Shown here piece after piece: positions 44,264-53,261 of a stretch of DNA of 64,000 nt. Numbering within the stretch: position 1 is the stretch's first letter; every line of letters begins with the position of its first letter. Made by a program: the position numbers and the translations under genes. The notes under the pieces are model-generated. The model did not search any database. It saw nothing but the letters and a program-made list of their open reading frames with translations, and was not told the origin of the DNA. Where the stretch lies: assembly GCA_964623515.1 (NCBI GenBank), contig CAZURV010000008.1:1-64000 (forward strand). Reading direction: 5' to 3'. This DNA is from RUG714 sp964623515 (GTDB lineage: Bacteria > Bacillota > Clostridia > Oscillospirales > Acutalibacteraceae).

Positions 44264-45523
44264 ATGGGTATGACAATGACGCAGAAAATTCTTGCCGCAC
44301 ACGCAGGATTGGATAAGGTAACGGCAGGTCAGCTTATTATGGCAAAGTTGGATCTCGTTCTCGGAAATGATATCACTTCTCCCGTAGCAATCAATGAATT
44401 TTCAAAAGCAGGTTTCAAAAACGTTTTTTCAACGGATAAAATTGCGCTCGTAATGGATCATTTTGTCCCGAATAAAGATATAAAAGCAGCACAGCAGACA
44501 AAGCAGTGCAGAACTTTTGCAGGGAAATACGGAATAAAAAATTATTTTGATGTCGGCAATATGGGAATTGAGCACGCGCTTCTTCCGGAAAAAGGGCTTG
44601 TAGGTCCGGGAGAATGTGTAATCGGCGCGGATTCTCACACCTGCACCTATGGAGCGCTCGGTGCTTTTTCCACCGGTGTAGGTTCAACCGATATGGCGGC
44701 GGGAATGGCGACCGGGGAATGCTGGTTTAAAGTACCGTCTGCAATCAAATTTGTTCTCACAGGTTCGCTTGGCCCGAATATTTCCGGAAAAGATGTAATT
44801 CTGCATATTATAGGGAAAATCGGCGTTGACGGCGCACTTTACAAGTCTATGGAGTTTACGGGAGACGGATTAAAATCGCTTTCTGTTGACGACAGGCTTT
44901 GTATGGCAAATATGGCTATTGAAGCAGGCGCTAAGAACGGCATATTTGAAGTTGATGAAATTACAATGGCATACATGAAAGAAAGAGCAGAACGTGATTT
45001 TAAGATATATAAAGCGGATGATGATGCAGAGTATGACGAAGTGATAGAGATAAATCTTTCCGAAATTAAACCGACTGTTGCTTGTCCGCATCTTCCCGAA
45101 AACACAAAAAATGCGTCTGAACTTTCCGATATAAAGATAGACCAGGTTGTTATCGGTTCTTGCACAAACGGAAGAATTTCCGATATGGAAGCGGCGGCAA
45201 AAATCCTTAAGGGCAAGCACATTGCCAAGGGTGTTCGCTGTATCGTTATTCCCGCAACACAACAAGTTTATAAAGCGTGCATTAAACGCGGATATGCTGA
45301 GATATTTATTGACGCGGGATGCGTTGTATCCACGCCTACATGCGGTCCATGCCTTGGCGGGTATATGGGAATACTTGCGGAAGACGAGGTTGCCGTTGCA
45401 ACAACGAACCGCAATTTTATAGGGAGAATGGGGCATATAACCTCAAAAATCTATCTTGCCGGTCCGGCTGTTGCGGCGGCAAGTGCGCTTACGGGTTATA
45501 TTACAGAACCGAAAGCTGAATAA
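44264..45523 (+). CDS. leuC: 3-Isopropylmalate dehydratase large subunit
   Basis: Aconitase-family subunit that, with LeuD, isomerises isopropylmalate. The 419-residue protein is the shorter LeuC2/HacA-type form. Fe-S ligands are visible in VIGSCTNGRISDME (about residue 295) and STPTCGPCLGGYMG (about 356). Also typical are the substrate-binding GADSHTCTYGALGAFSTGVG. GGGGTGAT lies upstream of the ATG. It is 18 bases after leuA and 15 before leuD. Confidence 0.96.
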   Translation: MGMTMTQKILAAHAGLDKVTAGQLIMAKLDLVLGNDITSPVAINEFSKAGFKNVFSTDKIALVMDHFVPNKDIKAAQQTKQCRTFAGKYGIKNYFDVGNMGIEHALLPEKGLVGPGECVIGADSHTCTYGALGAFSTGVGSTDMAAGMATGECWFKVPSAIKFVLTGSLGPNISGKDVILHIIGKIGVDGALYKSMEFTGDGLKSLSVDDRLCMANMAIEAGAKNGIFEVDEITMAYMKERAERDFKIYKADDDAEYDEVIEINLSEIKPTVACPHLPENTKNASELSDIKIDQVVIGSCTNGRISDMEAAAKILKGKHIAKGVRCIVIPATQQVYKACIKRGYAEIFIDAGCVVSTPTCGPCLGGYMGILAEDEVAVATTNRNFIGRMGHITSKIYLAGPAVAAASALTGYITEPKAE

Positions 45524-45538
45524 ATGGGAGGAATCATA

Positions 45539-46021
45539 ATGAACGCAAAAGGCAGAGTGCATAAATACGGTGATAATGTAGACACCGACGTTATCATTCC
45601 CGCAAGGTATTTGAATACTTCCAATCATAAGGAACTTGCTTCTCACTGCATGGAGGATATTGACAGGGAATTTACTTCAAAAGTTCAGCCGGGAGATATT
45701 ATAGTCGGCGGAGCAAACTTCGGTTGCGGTTCTTCAAGGGAACATGCACCCATTTCAATAAAGGAATCCGGCATTTCGTGCGTGATTGCAAAAACCTTTG
45801 CAAGAATTTTTTTCAGAAATGCGTTGAATATCGGTCTTGCGATTCTTGAATCTGAGGAAGCAAGCGAAAAAATTGAAGACGGTGATATGGTTTCCATAGA
45901 TTTTGATACAGGCATCATAACCAATGAAACAAAATGCGAGCAGTATCAGGCACAGCCATTCCCGGATTTTATCAAAAAAATTATTGATTCTAACGGTCTT
46001 ATGAATTCATTAAAAAAATAA
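45539..46021 (+). CDS. leuD: 3-Isopropylmalate dehydratase small subunit
   Basis: Swivel-domain partner of LeuC. The 160-residue protein starts MNAKGRVHKYGDNVDTDVII and has the family motif GANFGCGSSREHAPISIK (about residues 58-75). I placed the start at the ATG with GGGAGGA eight bases upstream; an in-frame ATG 15 bases earlier overlaps the Shine-Dalgarno. The leuB gene begins nine bases after its stop. Confidence 0.96.
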   Translation: MNAKGRVHKYGDNVDTDVIIPARYLNTSNHKELASHCMEDIDREFTSKVQPGDIIVGGANFGCGSSREHAPISIKESGISCVIAKTFARIFFRNALNIGLAILESEEASEKIEDGDMVSIDFDTGIITNETKCEQYQAQPFPDFIKKIIDSNGLMNSLKK

Positions 46022-46030
46022 GGAGCGGTT

Positions 46031-47107
46031 ATGGAAAAGAATATTACTGTTTTAAAGGGTGACGGTATAGGTCCGGAAATTGTTGATGAAGCACTGAAAG
46101 TCCTCGATGTTTCCGCACGAAAGCATGGAAACAAATTCAATTATACCGAAGTTCTCATAGGTGGTGCGTCAATTGATGCATACGGCGTGCCGATAACTGA
46201 TGAAGGCATGGAAATCTGCAAAAATTGCGACAGCGTGTTACTGGGAGCGGTCGGAGGGCCGAAATGGGATAATGTTGATCCTTCCATACGTCCCGAAAAA
46301 GCTTTGCTTGCGGTAAGAAAAGAACTTGGATTGTTTGCAAATCTTCGCCCGTCAAAGCTTCATATTCAGCTTGCGGACGCGTCGCCTCTGCGCAGAGATA
46401 TTCTAGGCGGCGGAATTGATTTGATGATGATAAGAGAGCTTACCGGAGGTATTTATTTTGGCGAAAGAAATACAAGAGAAGAAAATGGAGAAAAGGTTGC
46501 TTCCGATTTAATGGAATACAGCGAGCATGAGATTGAAAGAATCGGCAGGGTTGCGTTTGAATCCGCAATGAAGCGCAGTAAAAAGCTTACTTCTGTTGAC
46601 AAGGCGAACGTGCTGGATTCTTCACGGTTGTGGAGAAAGGTTATGCACCGCCTTGCCGAGGAATATCCCGAGGTGGAATATCAGGATGCGTTGGTGGACA
46701 GTACGGCCATGCAACTTATCAAAAATCCCGGTCAATTTGATGTTGTTGTTACTGAAAACATGTTTGGTGATATTCTTTCGGATGAGGCAAGTATGCTGAC
46801 GGGCTCGCTTGGCATGATGCCGTCTGCAAGTCTTTCTGATTCAAAACTCGGTATGTATGAACCGATTCACGGCTCTGCTCCCGATATTGCGGGTATGAAT
46901 ATTGCAAATCCGCTTGCCACCATTCTTTCTGCGGCAATGATGCTTCGCTATGCGTTTGATTTGACGGCAGAAGCGGATGAGATTGAAGAAACAGTTGATA
47001 AAGTATTGGCGGACGGTTTCAGAACGGTTGATATTATGTCGGATGGTATGAAACAATTGTCATGTTCCGAAATGGGAAATAAAGTAGCTGAATATCTCAG
47101 CAAGTAA
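46031..47107 (+). CDS. leuB: 3-Isopropylmalate dehydrogenase
   Basis: NAD-dependent oxidative decarboxylation of isopropylmalate, the third leucine step. The 358-residue protein has TVLKGDGIGPEIVDEAL at the start, LGAVGGPKWDN, the substrate-binding RELTGGIYFGER, and the metal site in DILSDEASMLTGSLGMMPSA, ending with YEPIHGSAPDIAGMNIANPL. AAGGAGC precedes the ATG. The gene order leuA-leuC-leuD-leuB and short spacing support one operon. Confidence 0.97.
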   Translation: MEKNITVLKGDGIGPEIVDEALKVLDVSARKHGNKFNYTEVLIGGASIDAYGVPITDEGMEICKNCDSVLLGAVGGPKWDNVDPSIRPEKALLAVRKELGLFANLRPSKLHIQLADASPLRRDILGGGIDLMMIRELTGGIYFGERNTREENGEKVASDLMEYSEHEIERIGRVAFESAMKRSKKLTSVDKANVLDSSRLWRKVMHRLAEEYPEVEYQDALVDSTAMQLIKNPGQFDVVVTENMFGDILSDEASMLTGSLGMMPSASLSDSKLGMYEPIHGSAPDIAGMNIANPLATILSAAMMLRYAFDLTAEADEIEETVDKVLADGFRTVDIMSDGMKQLSCSEMGNKVAEYLSK

Positions 47108-47123
47108 ATAATAGGAGAAGAAA

Positions 47124-48782
47124 ATGTTATTAACAGGTGCAGACATCATTGCAGAAGTTTTAATAGAGCAGGGCGTAGACACCGTATTCGGTTATCCCGG
47201 AGGCGCTGTTTTGAATACATATGATGCTCTTTATAAGTACAGAGATAAAATTAAACATTATATAACGGCTCACGAACAGGGAGCATCTCATGCGGCTGAC
47301 GGTTATGCCAGGGCGACAGGCAAAACAGGGGTGGTTATGGCAACAAGCGGTCCGGGTGCAACAAACCTTGTAACCGGTATTGCGACTGCTTATATGGACA
47401 GCGTGCCGATGGTTGCAATTACGGGAAACGTTGGTTCATCACTTATTGGCAAGGATAGTTTTCAGGAGGTTTATATCGCCGGAATCACAATGCCCGTAAC
47501 AAAGGCCAGCATTATGGTAAGAAGAATAGAAGAGCTTGCTCCGGTACTCCGTCAGGCGTTTGCGCTTGCACAGAGTGGGAGAAAAGGTCCGGTCCTTGTT
47601 GATATAACGAAGGACGTTACGTCTGCAAAAACAGAATTTGAACCGCTCAAAAAAATCGAAGACGAGATGGAACAGAAAGATTTTCATGATGTTCGCAAAG
47701 TTTCATCGGTTATAAATCACGCGCAGAGACCCGTTATCCTTTTAGGAGGCGGTGTTGAGCTTTCAGGCGCCGGCGATGAGGTTAGAGTGCTTTGCGAAAA
47801 AGCCGATATACCCGCCGTTCACACACTTATGGCGGCAGGCGTTCTCGGTTATGATGAGAAGTATAATTTAGGCCTTATCGGTATGCACGGGTGCCGTACG
47901 TCAAATTATGCGATGCGTGATGCAGATGTTATTATTGCCTTGGGAACAAGGTTCAGTGATCGCGTGGCGCTGAATCCACCGAAATTCAAAGGGGATTCCG
48001 TTATCGTTCAGATTGATATAGATTCTTCGGAAATTAATAAAAATGTTGATGTTGATTATTCTGTAGTCGGGGATGTCAAATTGATATTAAAGAATCTGAT
48101 TCCTCATATCAATGAAAATACGCACAGCGCCTGGATGTCGCAGATTGAAGAGTGGAAATCAAAAGATTATCATCCGAAAGACAGTGATACAAGTCTCAAA
48201 CCGCATCAGATAATGAATATTATTTGCGAGAATGCAGGCAAAGACGCTGTTTATGTAACGGACGTAGGTCAGCATCAGATGTGGGCGGCGCAGTTTTTAA
48301 AACACGTTGCTCCGCATCATTTCATAACAAGCGGCGGATTAGGCACGATGGGTTACGGTTACGGTGCGGCAATCGGAGCGAAAGTTGCAGTCGGGGACAA
48401 ACCCGTTATCCATATTACGGGCGACGGTTCGTTCCATATGAATATGAATGAAGCGTGTACGGCGGTTTCCTATAATCTGCCGATTATAAGCGTTATTTTT
48501 GATAATAAAGTTCTCGGTATGGTTCGTCAGTGGCAAACGATTTTTTACGGCAAGCGTTATTCTCAAAGTGAGCCGGACAGAAAAACCGATTATGCGGCTG
48601 TTGCGGCAGGTTTCGGTGCCAAAGGATTTCATTGTGAAACACCCGCCGAGTTTGAAAAAGCGTTTAAGCAGGCATTAAAGGAAAAAGGTCCTGTATGGAT
48701 TGACTGTCAGATAGACAGGGAGGAAAGGGTTCTTCCGATGATTCCTGCGGGCGGTACGACGGATGATATGATTTGTGATTGA
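47124..48782 (+). CDS. ilvB: Acetolactate synthase large subunit
   Basis: Thiamine-diphosphate enzyme that starts valine, leucine and isoleucine synthesis from pyruvate and 2-ketobutyrate. The 552-residue protein has VFGYPGGAVLNTYDALYKY, ITAHEQGASHAADGYARATG with the catalytic glutamate, the TPP-binding ITGDGSFHMNMNEACTAVSY (about 433-452) and LGMVRQWQTIFYGKRYS, typical of the biosynthetic rather than catabolic enzyme. AGGAGAAG precedes the ATG. The regulatory subunit ilvN follows 12 bases later. Confidence 0.97.
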   Translation: MLLTGADIIAEVLIEQGVDTVFGYPGGAVLNTYDALYKYRDKIKHYITAHEQGASHAADGYARATGKTGVVMATSGPGATNLVTGIATAYMDSVPMVAITGNVGSSLIGKDSFQEVYIAGITMPVTKASIMVRRIEELAPVLRQAFALAQSGRKGPVLVDITKDVTSAKTEFEPLKKIEDEMEQKDFHDVRKVSSVINHAQRPVILLGGGVELSGAGDEVRVLCEKADIPAVHTLMAAGVLGYDEKYNLGLIGMHGCRTSNYAMRDADVIIALGTRFSDRVALNPPKFKGDSVIVQIDIDSSEINKNVDVDYSVVGDVKLILKNLIPHINENTHSAWMSQIEEWKSKDYHPKDSDTSLKPHQIMNIICENAGKDAVYVTDVGQHQMWAAQFLKHVAPHHFITSGGLGTMGYGYGAAIGAKVAVGDKPVIHITGDGSFHMNMNEACTAVSYNLPIISVIFDNKVLGMVRQWQTIFYGKRYSQSEPDRKTDYAAVAAGFGAKGFHCETPAEFEKAFKQALKEKGPVWIDCQIDREERVLPMIPAGGTTDDMICD

Positions 48783-48794
48783 AAGGCAGGAACT

Positions 48795-49289
48795 ATGAAA
48801 CATTATTTGAGTATACTGGTTGACAACAAAGAAGGAATACTTGCAAGAATTGCGTCTCTTTTCTGTCAGCGCGGATTTAATATTGACAGCCTTACGGTTT
48901 CCGCAACAAGCAATCCCGACATTTCGAGAATTACAATTATGACGGACGGCGACCGCAAAACGCTGATTCAGGTGATGAAACAAACCGAAAAGTTGAATAT
49001 TACGCAGCTTGTCTTTAATATTGACCCCGATTTCAGTATTCTGCGTGAACTTATGCTTATGAAACTCAGGGCAACAGATGAAGAAATGCGTGTAATCAAT
49101 ATTCTTGTTAACAGATATGATGCAAGAATTATCGACCGCACCGGAAGCACCGTTGTAGTTGAGCTTACAGCTGAACCGGATATCATTGATAATTTTTATG
49201 ATGAAGTTCACGGTAAATATAAGATTATAGAAATGTGCAGAACCGGCGCAACTGCAATGGAAAAGGGCAATTTGTCTTACGAGCTGTAA
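48795..49289 (+). CDS. ilvN: Acetolactate synthase small (regulatory) subunit
   Basis: Confers valine feedback inhibition on IlvB. The 164-residue protein begins with an ACT domain (HYLSILVDNKEGILARIASL, FNIDSLTVSATSNPDISRIT) and has a C-terminal ALS_ss_C domain (RIIDRTGSTVVVELTAEPD, FYDEVHGKYKIIEMCRTG). AAAGGCAGG precedes the ATG. A 101-base gap with a small GC-rich stem (CCGCGG/CTGCGG at about 49351-49368) separates it from ilvC. Confidence 0.95.
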   Translation: MKHYLSILVDNKEGILARIASLFCQRGFNIDSLTVSATSNPDISRITIMTDGDRKTLIQVMKQTEKLNITQLVFNIDPDFSILRELMLMKLRATDEEMRVINILVNRYDARIIDRTGSTVVVELTAEPDIIDNFYDEVHGKYKIIEMCRTGATAMEKGNLSYEL

Positions 49290-49390
49290 TTCCGGCAGAG
49301 TTTATCCGCGGGCAAGTCCCGTCTTAATAAATTTAAATTTTAAGGCTTCCGCGGCAAATCTGCGGGGCTGAATGAAAAGGAGTCTTGAAA

Positions 49391-50386
49391 ATGATAAAAA
49401 AATACTATGATACCGATTGTAATCTCGGACTTTTGGATGGTAAAACCGTTGCAATCATGGGTTACGGAAGCCAGGGACACGCGCATGCGCAGAATCTGCA
49501 TGAAAGCGGCGTAAACGTTATTGTTGGCCTTCGAAAGGAAAGCGCAAGCTGTGCCAAAGCAGAAGCGGCCGGCCTTAAAGTTATGGAGGTTTCAGAAGCG
49601 GCAAAAGCGGCAGACGTTGTGATGATGCTGGTTCCCGATGAACTTGCCGCTGATATTTACAACGAGCAGATTGCGCCTTATATGAAAGAGGGAGATATCC
49701 TTATGTTTGCGCATGGCTTTAATATTCACTTTAATTTTATTAAGCCGGCGGCGGATATTGATGTGATTATGGTTGCTCCGAAAGGTCCGGGGCACACTGT
49801 TCGGTCTCAGTATCTTGAAGGTAAGGGTGTTCCGTCTCTTATCGCCGTTTATCAGGATTATAGCGGACGTGCAAAGGATTATGCGCTTGCATATGCAAGC
49901 GGTATCGGCGCAGGTCGTGCAGGTATCCTTGAAACTTCCTTCCGTGAAGAAACCGAAACGGATTTGTTCGGTGAGCAGGCAGTGCTCTGCGGCGGCGTAA
50001 CCGAGCTTATGAAAGCGGGGTTTGATACGCTTGTTGAAGCGGGATACGAACCTGAAATGGCATACTTTGAGTGCATTCATGAAATGAAACTGATTGTTGA
50101 TTTAATCAACAGCGGCGGATTTGCAATGATGAGATATTCTATTTCAAATACGGCGGAATACGGCGATTACAGAACAGGAAAGCGCCTTATCACCGAAGAT
50201 ACGCGTAAGGAAATGAAGAAAGTTCTTACCGAGATTCAGGACGGTACTTTTGCAAGCGAATTTATGCAGGAATTTTCTTCTGGCAGAAAAGCAAAATTCC
50301 TTGCATCACGCCGTGTTGAAAGCGAACATCTTCTTGAAAAAGTCGGCAAGGAACTTCGCAAGATGATGTCCTGGCTTAAAAAATAA
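49391..50386 (+). CDS. ilvC: Ketol-acid reductoisomerase
   Basis: Isomerises and reduces acetolactate, using NAD(P)H. The 331-residue class I protein shows the nucleotide motif VAIMGYGSQGHAHAQNL near the N-terminus, MVAPKGPGHTVRSQYLEGKG, and metal-binding residues in ETDLFGEQAVLCGGVTELM and FECIHEMKLIVDLI. The start is the ATG with AAGGAG eight bases upstream; a TTG two codons earlier is less likely. It lies between ilvN and ilvD. Confidence 0.97.
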   Translation: MIKKYYDTDCNLGLLDGKTVAIMGYGSQGHAHAQNLHESGVNVIVGLRKESASCAKAEAAGLKVMEVSEAAKAADVVMMLVPDELAADIYNEQIAPYMKEGDILMFAHGFNIHFNFIKPAADIDVIMVAPKGPGHTVRSQYLEGKGVPSLIAVYQDYSGRAKDYALAYASGIGAGRAGILETSFREETETDLFGEQAVLCGGVTELMKAGFDTLVEAGYEPEMAYFECIHEMKLIVDLINSGGFAMMRYSISNTAEYGDYRTGKRLITEDTRKEMKKVLTEIQDGTFASEFMQEFSSGRKAKFLASRRVESEHLLEKVGKELRKMMSWLKK

Positions 50387-50400
50387 AACGATTGTAATGA

Positions 50401-50424
50401 CAGCCGCCTTCAACCGGGCGGCTG
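50401..50424 (+). other. Intercistronic hairpin between ilvC and ilvD
   Basis: CAGCCGCC (50401-50408) and GGCGGCTG (50417-50424) form an 8-bp GC-rich stem without a U-run. It could be an mRNA stabiliser or processing site rather than a terminator. Confidence 0.5.
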
Positions 50425-50449
50425 CTGTGAAAATAAGGAGAAAATTTTT

Positions 50450-52123
50450 ATGTCATTACGAAGTGATAATGTAACGAAAGGCGCGGAAAGAGCGCCGAAC
50501 AGAAGTTTATTTTATGCCATGGGATATACGGAGGAGGAGCTGAACCAACCTCTTATAGGCGTTGTGTCGGCATACAGTGAGATTGTTCCGGGGCATATTC
50601 ATCTTGATAAAATTGCAGATGCTGCAAAAGCAGGCGTAAGAATGGCGGGAGGCACGCCTGTATTGATTCCGTCTATCGGCGTATGTGACGGTATTGCAAT
50701 GGGGCATATCGGGATGAAATATTCCCTTGCAAGCCGTGAACTGATAGCGGACAGCGTAGAAACAATGGCAATCGCACATCAGCTTGACGGACTTGTGCTG
50801 ATTCCGAATTGCGATAAAATTGTTCCCGGTATGGTTATGGCGGCGGCAAGGCTGGACATCCCGGCAATCGTATGTAGCGGCGGACCTATGCTTGCCGGAA
50901 GATATGACGGTCAGGAGGTAAGCCTTTCAAAACTTTTTGAGGCTGTCGGCGCATATAAGGCGGATTTAATCAGTGCGGAAAAACTGAATGAATGCGAAAC
51001 AGGGGCATGTCCCGGATGCGGTTCGTGCGCAGGTATGTATACTGCCAATTCCATGAACTGCCTTTGTGAGTCCATGGGCATCGCTCTGCCGGGCAACGGC
51101 ACGATTCCTGCAGTAAGCAATAAGAGAATTATGCTTGCCAAGCACGCGGGCACGGCAATTATGAATCTTGTCGAGAAAAATATAACAGCGCGTACCATTA
51201 TCAATGAAAAATCAGTCCGGAACGCGCTTGCTTGTGATATGGCGCTCGGTTGCAGTTCAAACAGCGTGCTTCATCTGCTTGCAATCGCAAAGGAGGCAGG
51301 CGTTGAGTTGAATCTCGGCATATTTAATGAAATGAGTGCAAAAGTTCCTAATCTTTGTCATTTGGCGCCCGCCGGACCTACGCATATGCAGGATCTTGAC
51401 ACCGCGGGAGGAATCCCTGCCGTTCAGGCTGAACTGCTGAAGGGTAATTACATTGATCCGTCGGCGCTTACTGTAACAGGCAAAACCGTAGGAGAAAATA
51501 TTGAGGGTGCATATATTAAAGACGAAACAAATATCAGACCGCTTACAAATCCTTACAGCGCTACGGGCGGAATCCAGATTTTGTGGGGCAATCTGGCGGA
51601 AAAAGGCTGTGTGGTAAAACGCAGTGCCGTTGCTCCCGAAATGCTCGTTCATTCCGGACCGGCACGCGTGTTTAACAGCGAGGAGGAAGCAATCGGCGCG
51701 ATTTACGGCGGGGAAATCAAGGACGGCGATATAGTTGTGATTCGCTATGAAGGGCCAAAAGGCGGTCCGGGAATGAGAGAGATGCTGAATCCAACTTCCG
51801 CGCTTGCAGGAATGAATCTCGACAAAACCGTTGCCCTGATTACAGACGGACGATTTTCCGGTGCAAGCAGGGGAGCTTCTATCGGGCATGTTTCTCCGGA
51901 GGCTGCCGAGGGCGGGCTTATCGGTTTAGTTGAAGACGGGGATGTTATCGACATCGATATACCCAATGCATCTATAAATCTGAAAGTCGGCGAGAAAGAT
52001 ATTGCAAAACGCAAAGCCGCTTATGTCGCACCTGAACCGAACGTTAAAACTGGATGGCTGGCGCGTTATAGCAAGCTTGTCGATGGTGCCGACAAAGGAG
52101 CGGTAATGAAGAGTGTTTATTAA
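50450..52123 (+). CDS. ilvD: Dihydroxy-acid dehydratase
   Basis: Fe-S enzyme that makes the 2-keto acids of valine and isoleucine. The 557-residue protein has IPNCDKIVPGMVMAAARL (cluster ligand), the CETGACPGCGSCAGMYTANS cluster region, GCSSNSVLHLLAIAKEAG, and the C-terminal RYEGPKGGPGMREMLNPTS and DGRFSGASRGASIGHVSPEA. Length and motifs are fully typical. AAGGAGAA precedes the ATG. It is the last gene of the leucine T-box operon; no clear terminator follows, and the ABC operon downstream has its own promoter. Confidence 0.97.
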   Translation: MSLRSDNVTKGAERAPNRSLFYAMGYTEEELNQPLIGVVSAYSEIVPGHIHLDKIADAAKAGVRMAGGTPVLIPSIGVCDGIAMGHIGMKYSLASRELIADSVETMAIAHQLDGLVLIPNCDKIVPGMVMAAARLDIPAIVCSGGPMLAGRYDGQEVSLSKLFEAVGAYKADLISAEKLNECETGACPGCGSCAGMYTANSMNCLCESMGIALPGNGTIPAVSNKRIMLAKHAGTAIMNLVEKNITARTIINEKSVRNALACDMALGCSSNSVLHLLAIAKEAGVELNLGIFNEMSAKVPNLCHLAPAGPTHMQDLDTAGGIPAVQAELLKGNYIDPSALTVTGKTVGENIEGAYIKDETNIRPLTNPYSATGGIQILWGNLAEKGCVVKRSAVAPEMLVHSGPARVFNSEEEAIGAIYGGEIKDGDIVVIRYEGPKGGPGMREMLNPTSALAGMNLDKTVALITDGRFSGASRGASIGHVSPEAAEGGLIGLVEDGDVIDIDIPNASINLKVGEKDIAKRKAAYVAPEPNVKTGWLARYSKLVDGADKGAVMKSVY

Positions 52124-52183
52124 AAATGCATATTGAATAATATAAAAATGCGTTTTTGCGTTGTGTACCATATAAGATATATA

Positions 52184-52212
52184 TTGACAATTATTTAATC
52201 ATATGTTAATAT
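52184..52212 (+). promoter_or_regulatory. Promoter of the plus-strand ABC transporter operon
   Basis: TTGACA (52184-52189) and TAATAT (52207-52212), spacer 17. Confidence 0.6.
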
Positions 52213-52266
52213 CTATTTATATATTTTGGCATGGATGCCTCACATTATTTTAAGGAGTTAATGGTA

Positions 52267-53046
52267 ATGAAAAAATTTAGAAAAGTGCTTGCACTTGTCC
52301 TTTCGGCTGTTATGATTGTTCTCTGTTTTGCAGGATGCAGCGGTTCACAAAAATACATCATTGCTACGGACACTACTTTCGCACCGTTTGAATTTACGGA
52401 TGACAGCGGTAAATTTACGGGTATAGACGTTGATATTCTGGAAGCGATAGCTCAGGATCAGGATTTTGAATATGAACTTAAATCTATTGGATTCGATGCT
52501 GCGGTAGCCGCTCTTGAGTCCAATCAGGCGGATGGTGTTATTGCCGGAATGTCAATCACTGATGAACGCAAAGAAAAATATGATTTTTCCGATTCTTACT
52601 TTGACAGCTATCAGTGCATGGCTGTTAAGGAAGATAGCACAATCGAATCTTTTGCAGATTTGGCGGGAAAAACCGTTGCTGCTAAGAAAGGTACGCAAGG
52701 TGCTCAGCTGGCTGAAAAGCTTGCCGAGAAATATGATTTCAAAATCACGTATTTCGATGAAAGCCCTGTAATGTATGAAGATGTTAAAACAGGCAACACC
52801 GTTGCTTGTTTTGAAGACGCTCCTGTTATCGCTTATGGTGTTTCGCAGGGCAATGGACTGAAAGTCGTTACCGATATGCAAGACGCGTTGGACGAGGGAT
52901 TTGAAGCTTCACCTTACGGCTTTGCGGTAATGAAAGGTCAGAATACAGAGCTTCTTGAAAAATTCCAGGCAGGTCTTAAAAACATTAAATCCAACGGTAC
53001 AATGGCTGATATTTATGCTAAATATGGTCTTACTTACGAAGGTTGA
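52267..53046 (+). CDS. Amino acid ABC transporter substrate-binding lipoprotein
   Basis: A 259-residue solute-binding protein with a lipoprotein signal peptide ending in CFAGCSGSQK. Motifs are IIATDTTFAPFEFTDDSGKF, GIDVDILEAIAQDQDFEYEL and GVIAGMSITDERKEKYDFSD, the family of glutamine/arginine-type binders. The start is the ATG at 52267, nine bases after AAGGAG; in-frame ATGs at 52231 and 52261 lie before or too close to it. A double hairpin follows before the permease. It resembles the other binding protein in the window in class, but the two differ through most of their length. Confidence 0.93.
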   Translation: MKKFRKVLALVLSAVMIVLCFAGCSGSQKYIIATDTTFAPFEFTDDSGKFTGIDVDILEAIAQDQDFEYELKSIGFDAAVAALESNQADGVIAGMSITDERKEKYDFSDSYFDSYQCMAVKEDSTIESFADLAGKTVAAKKGTQGAQLAEKLAEKYDFKITYFDESPVMYEDVKTGNTVACFEDAPVIAYGVSQGNGLKVVTDMQDALDEGFEASPYGFAVMKGQNTELLEKFQAGLKNIKSNGTMADIYAKYGLTYEG

Positions 53047-53058
53047 ATTTAAAAATTT

Positions 53059-53131
53059 AGGCGTATTTTTATAAGAGAAAAAACGCCTTCTGGGGCTGTT
53101 GCTGCTACAACAGCCCCGTTTATGCTTTTTT
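53059..53131 (+). terminator. Two consecutive hairpins, the second a probable terminator
   Basis: AGGCGT (53059-53064) pairs with ACGCCT (53083-53088). GGGGCTGTT (53092-53100) pairs with AACAGCCCC (53109-53117), followed by GTTTATGCTTTTTT. Located between the binding-protein and permease genes. Confidence 0.8.
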
Positions 53132-53132
53132 G

Positions 53133-53241
53133 TTGCCGGCAGACCGATTGAAAATATTCATTCGTATGTTTGCTTTTTATATCGGACTGACTGATAATCT
53201 CACAATTGTATGTAAGAATTCGTTTTATTACAAGCCGGCAA
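53133..53241 (+). other. Complementary arms upstream of the permease gene
   Basis: TTGCCGGC (53133-53140) and GCCGGCAA (53234-53241) are perfectly complementary over eight bases and 93 bases apart, enclosing an AT-rich spacer, with the second arm about ten bases upstream of the permease Shine-Dalgarno. This could bring a hairpin next to the translation start. No recognised riboswitch motif was seen in the spacer. Confidence 0.3.
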
Positions 53242-53261
53242 TTATTTGGGAGTTATAGAAA

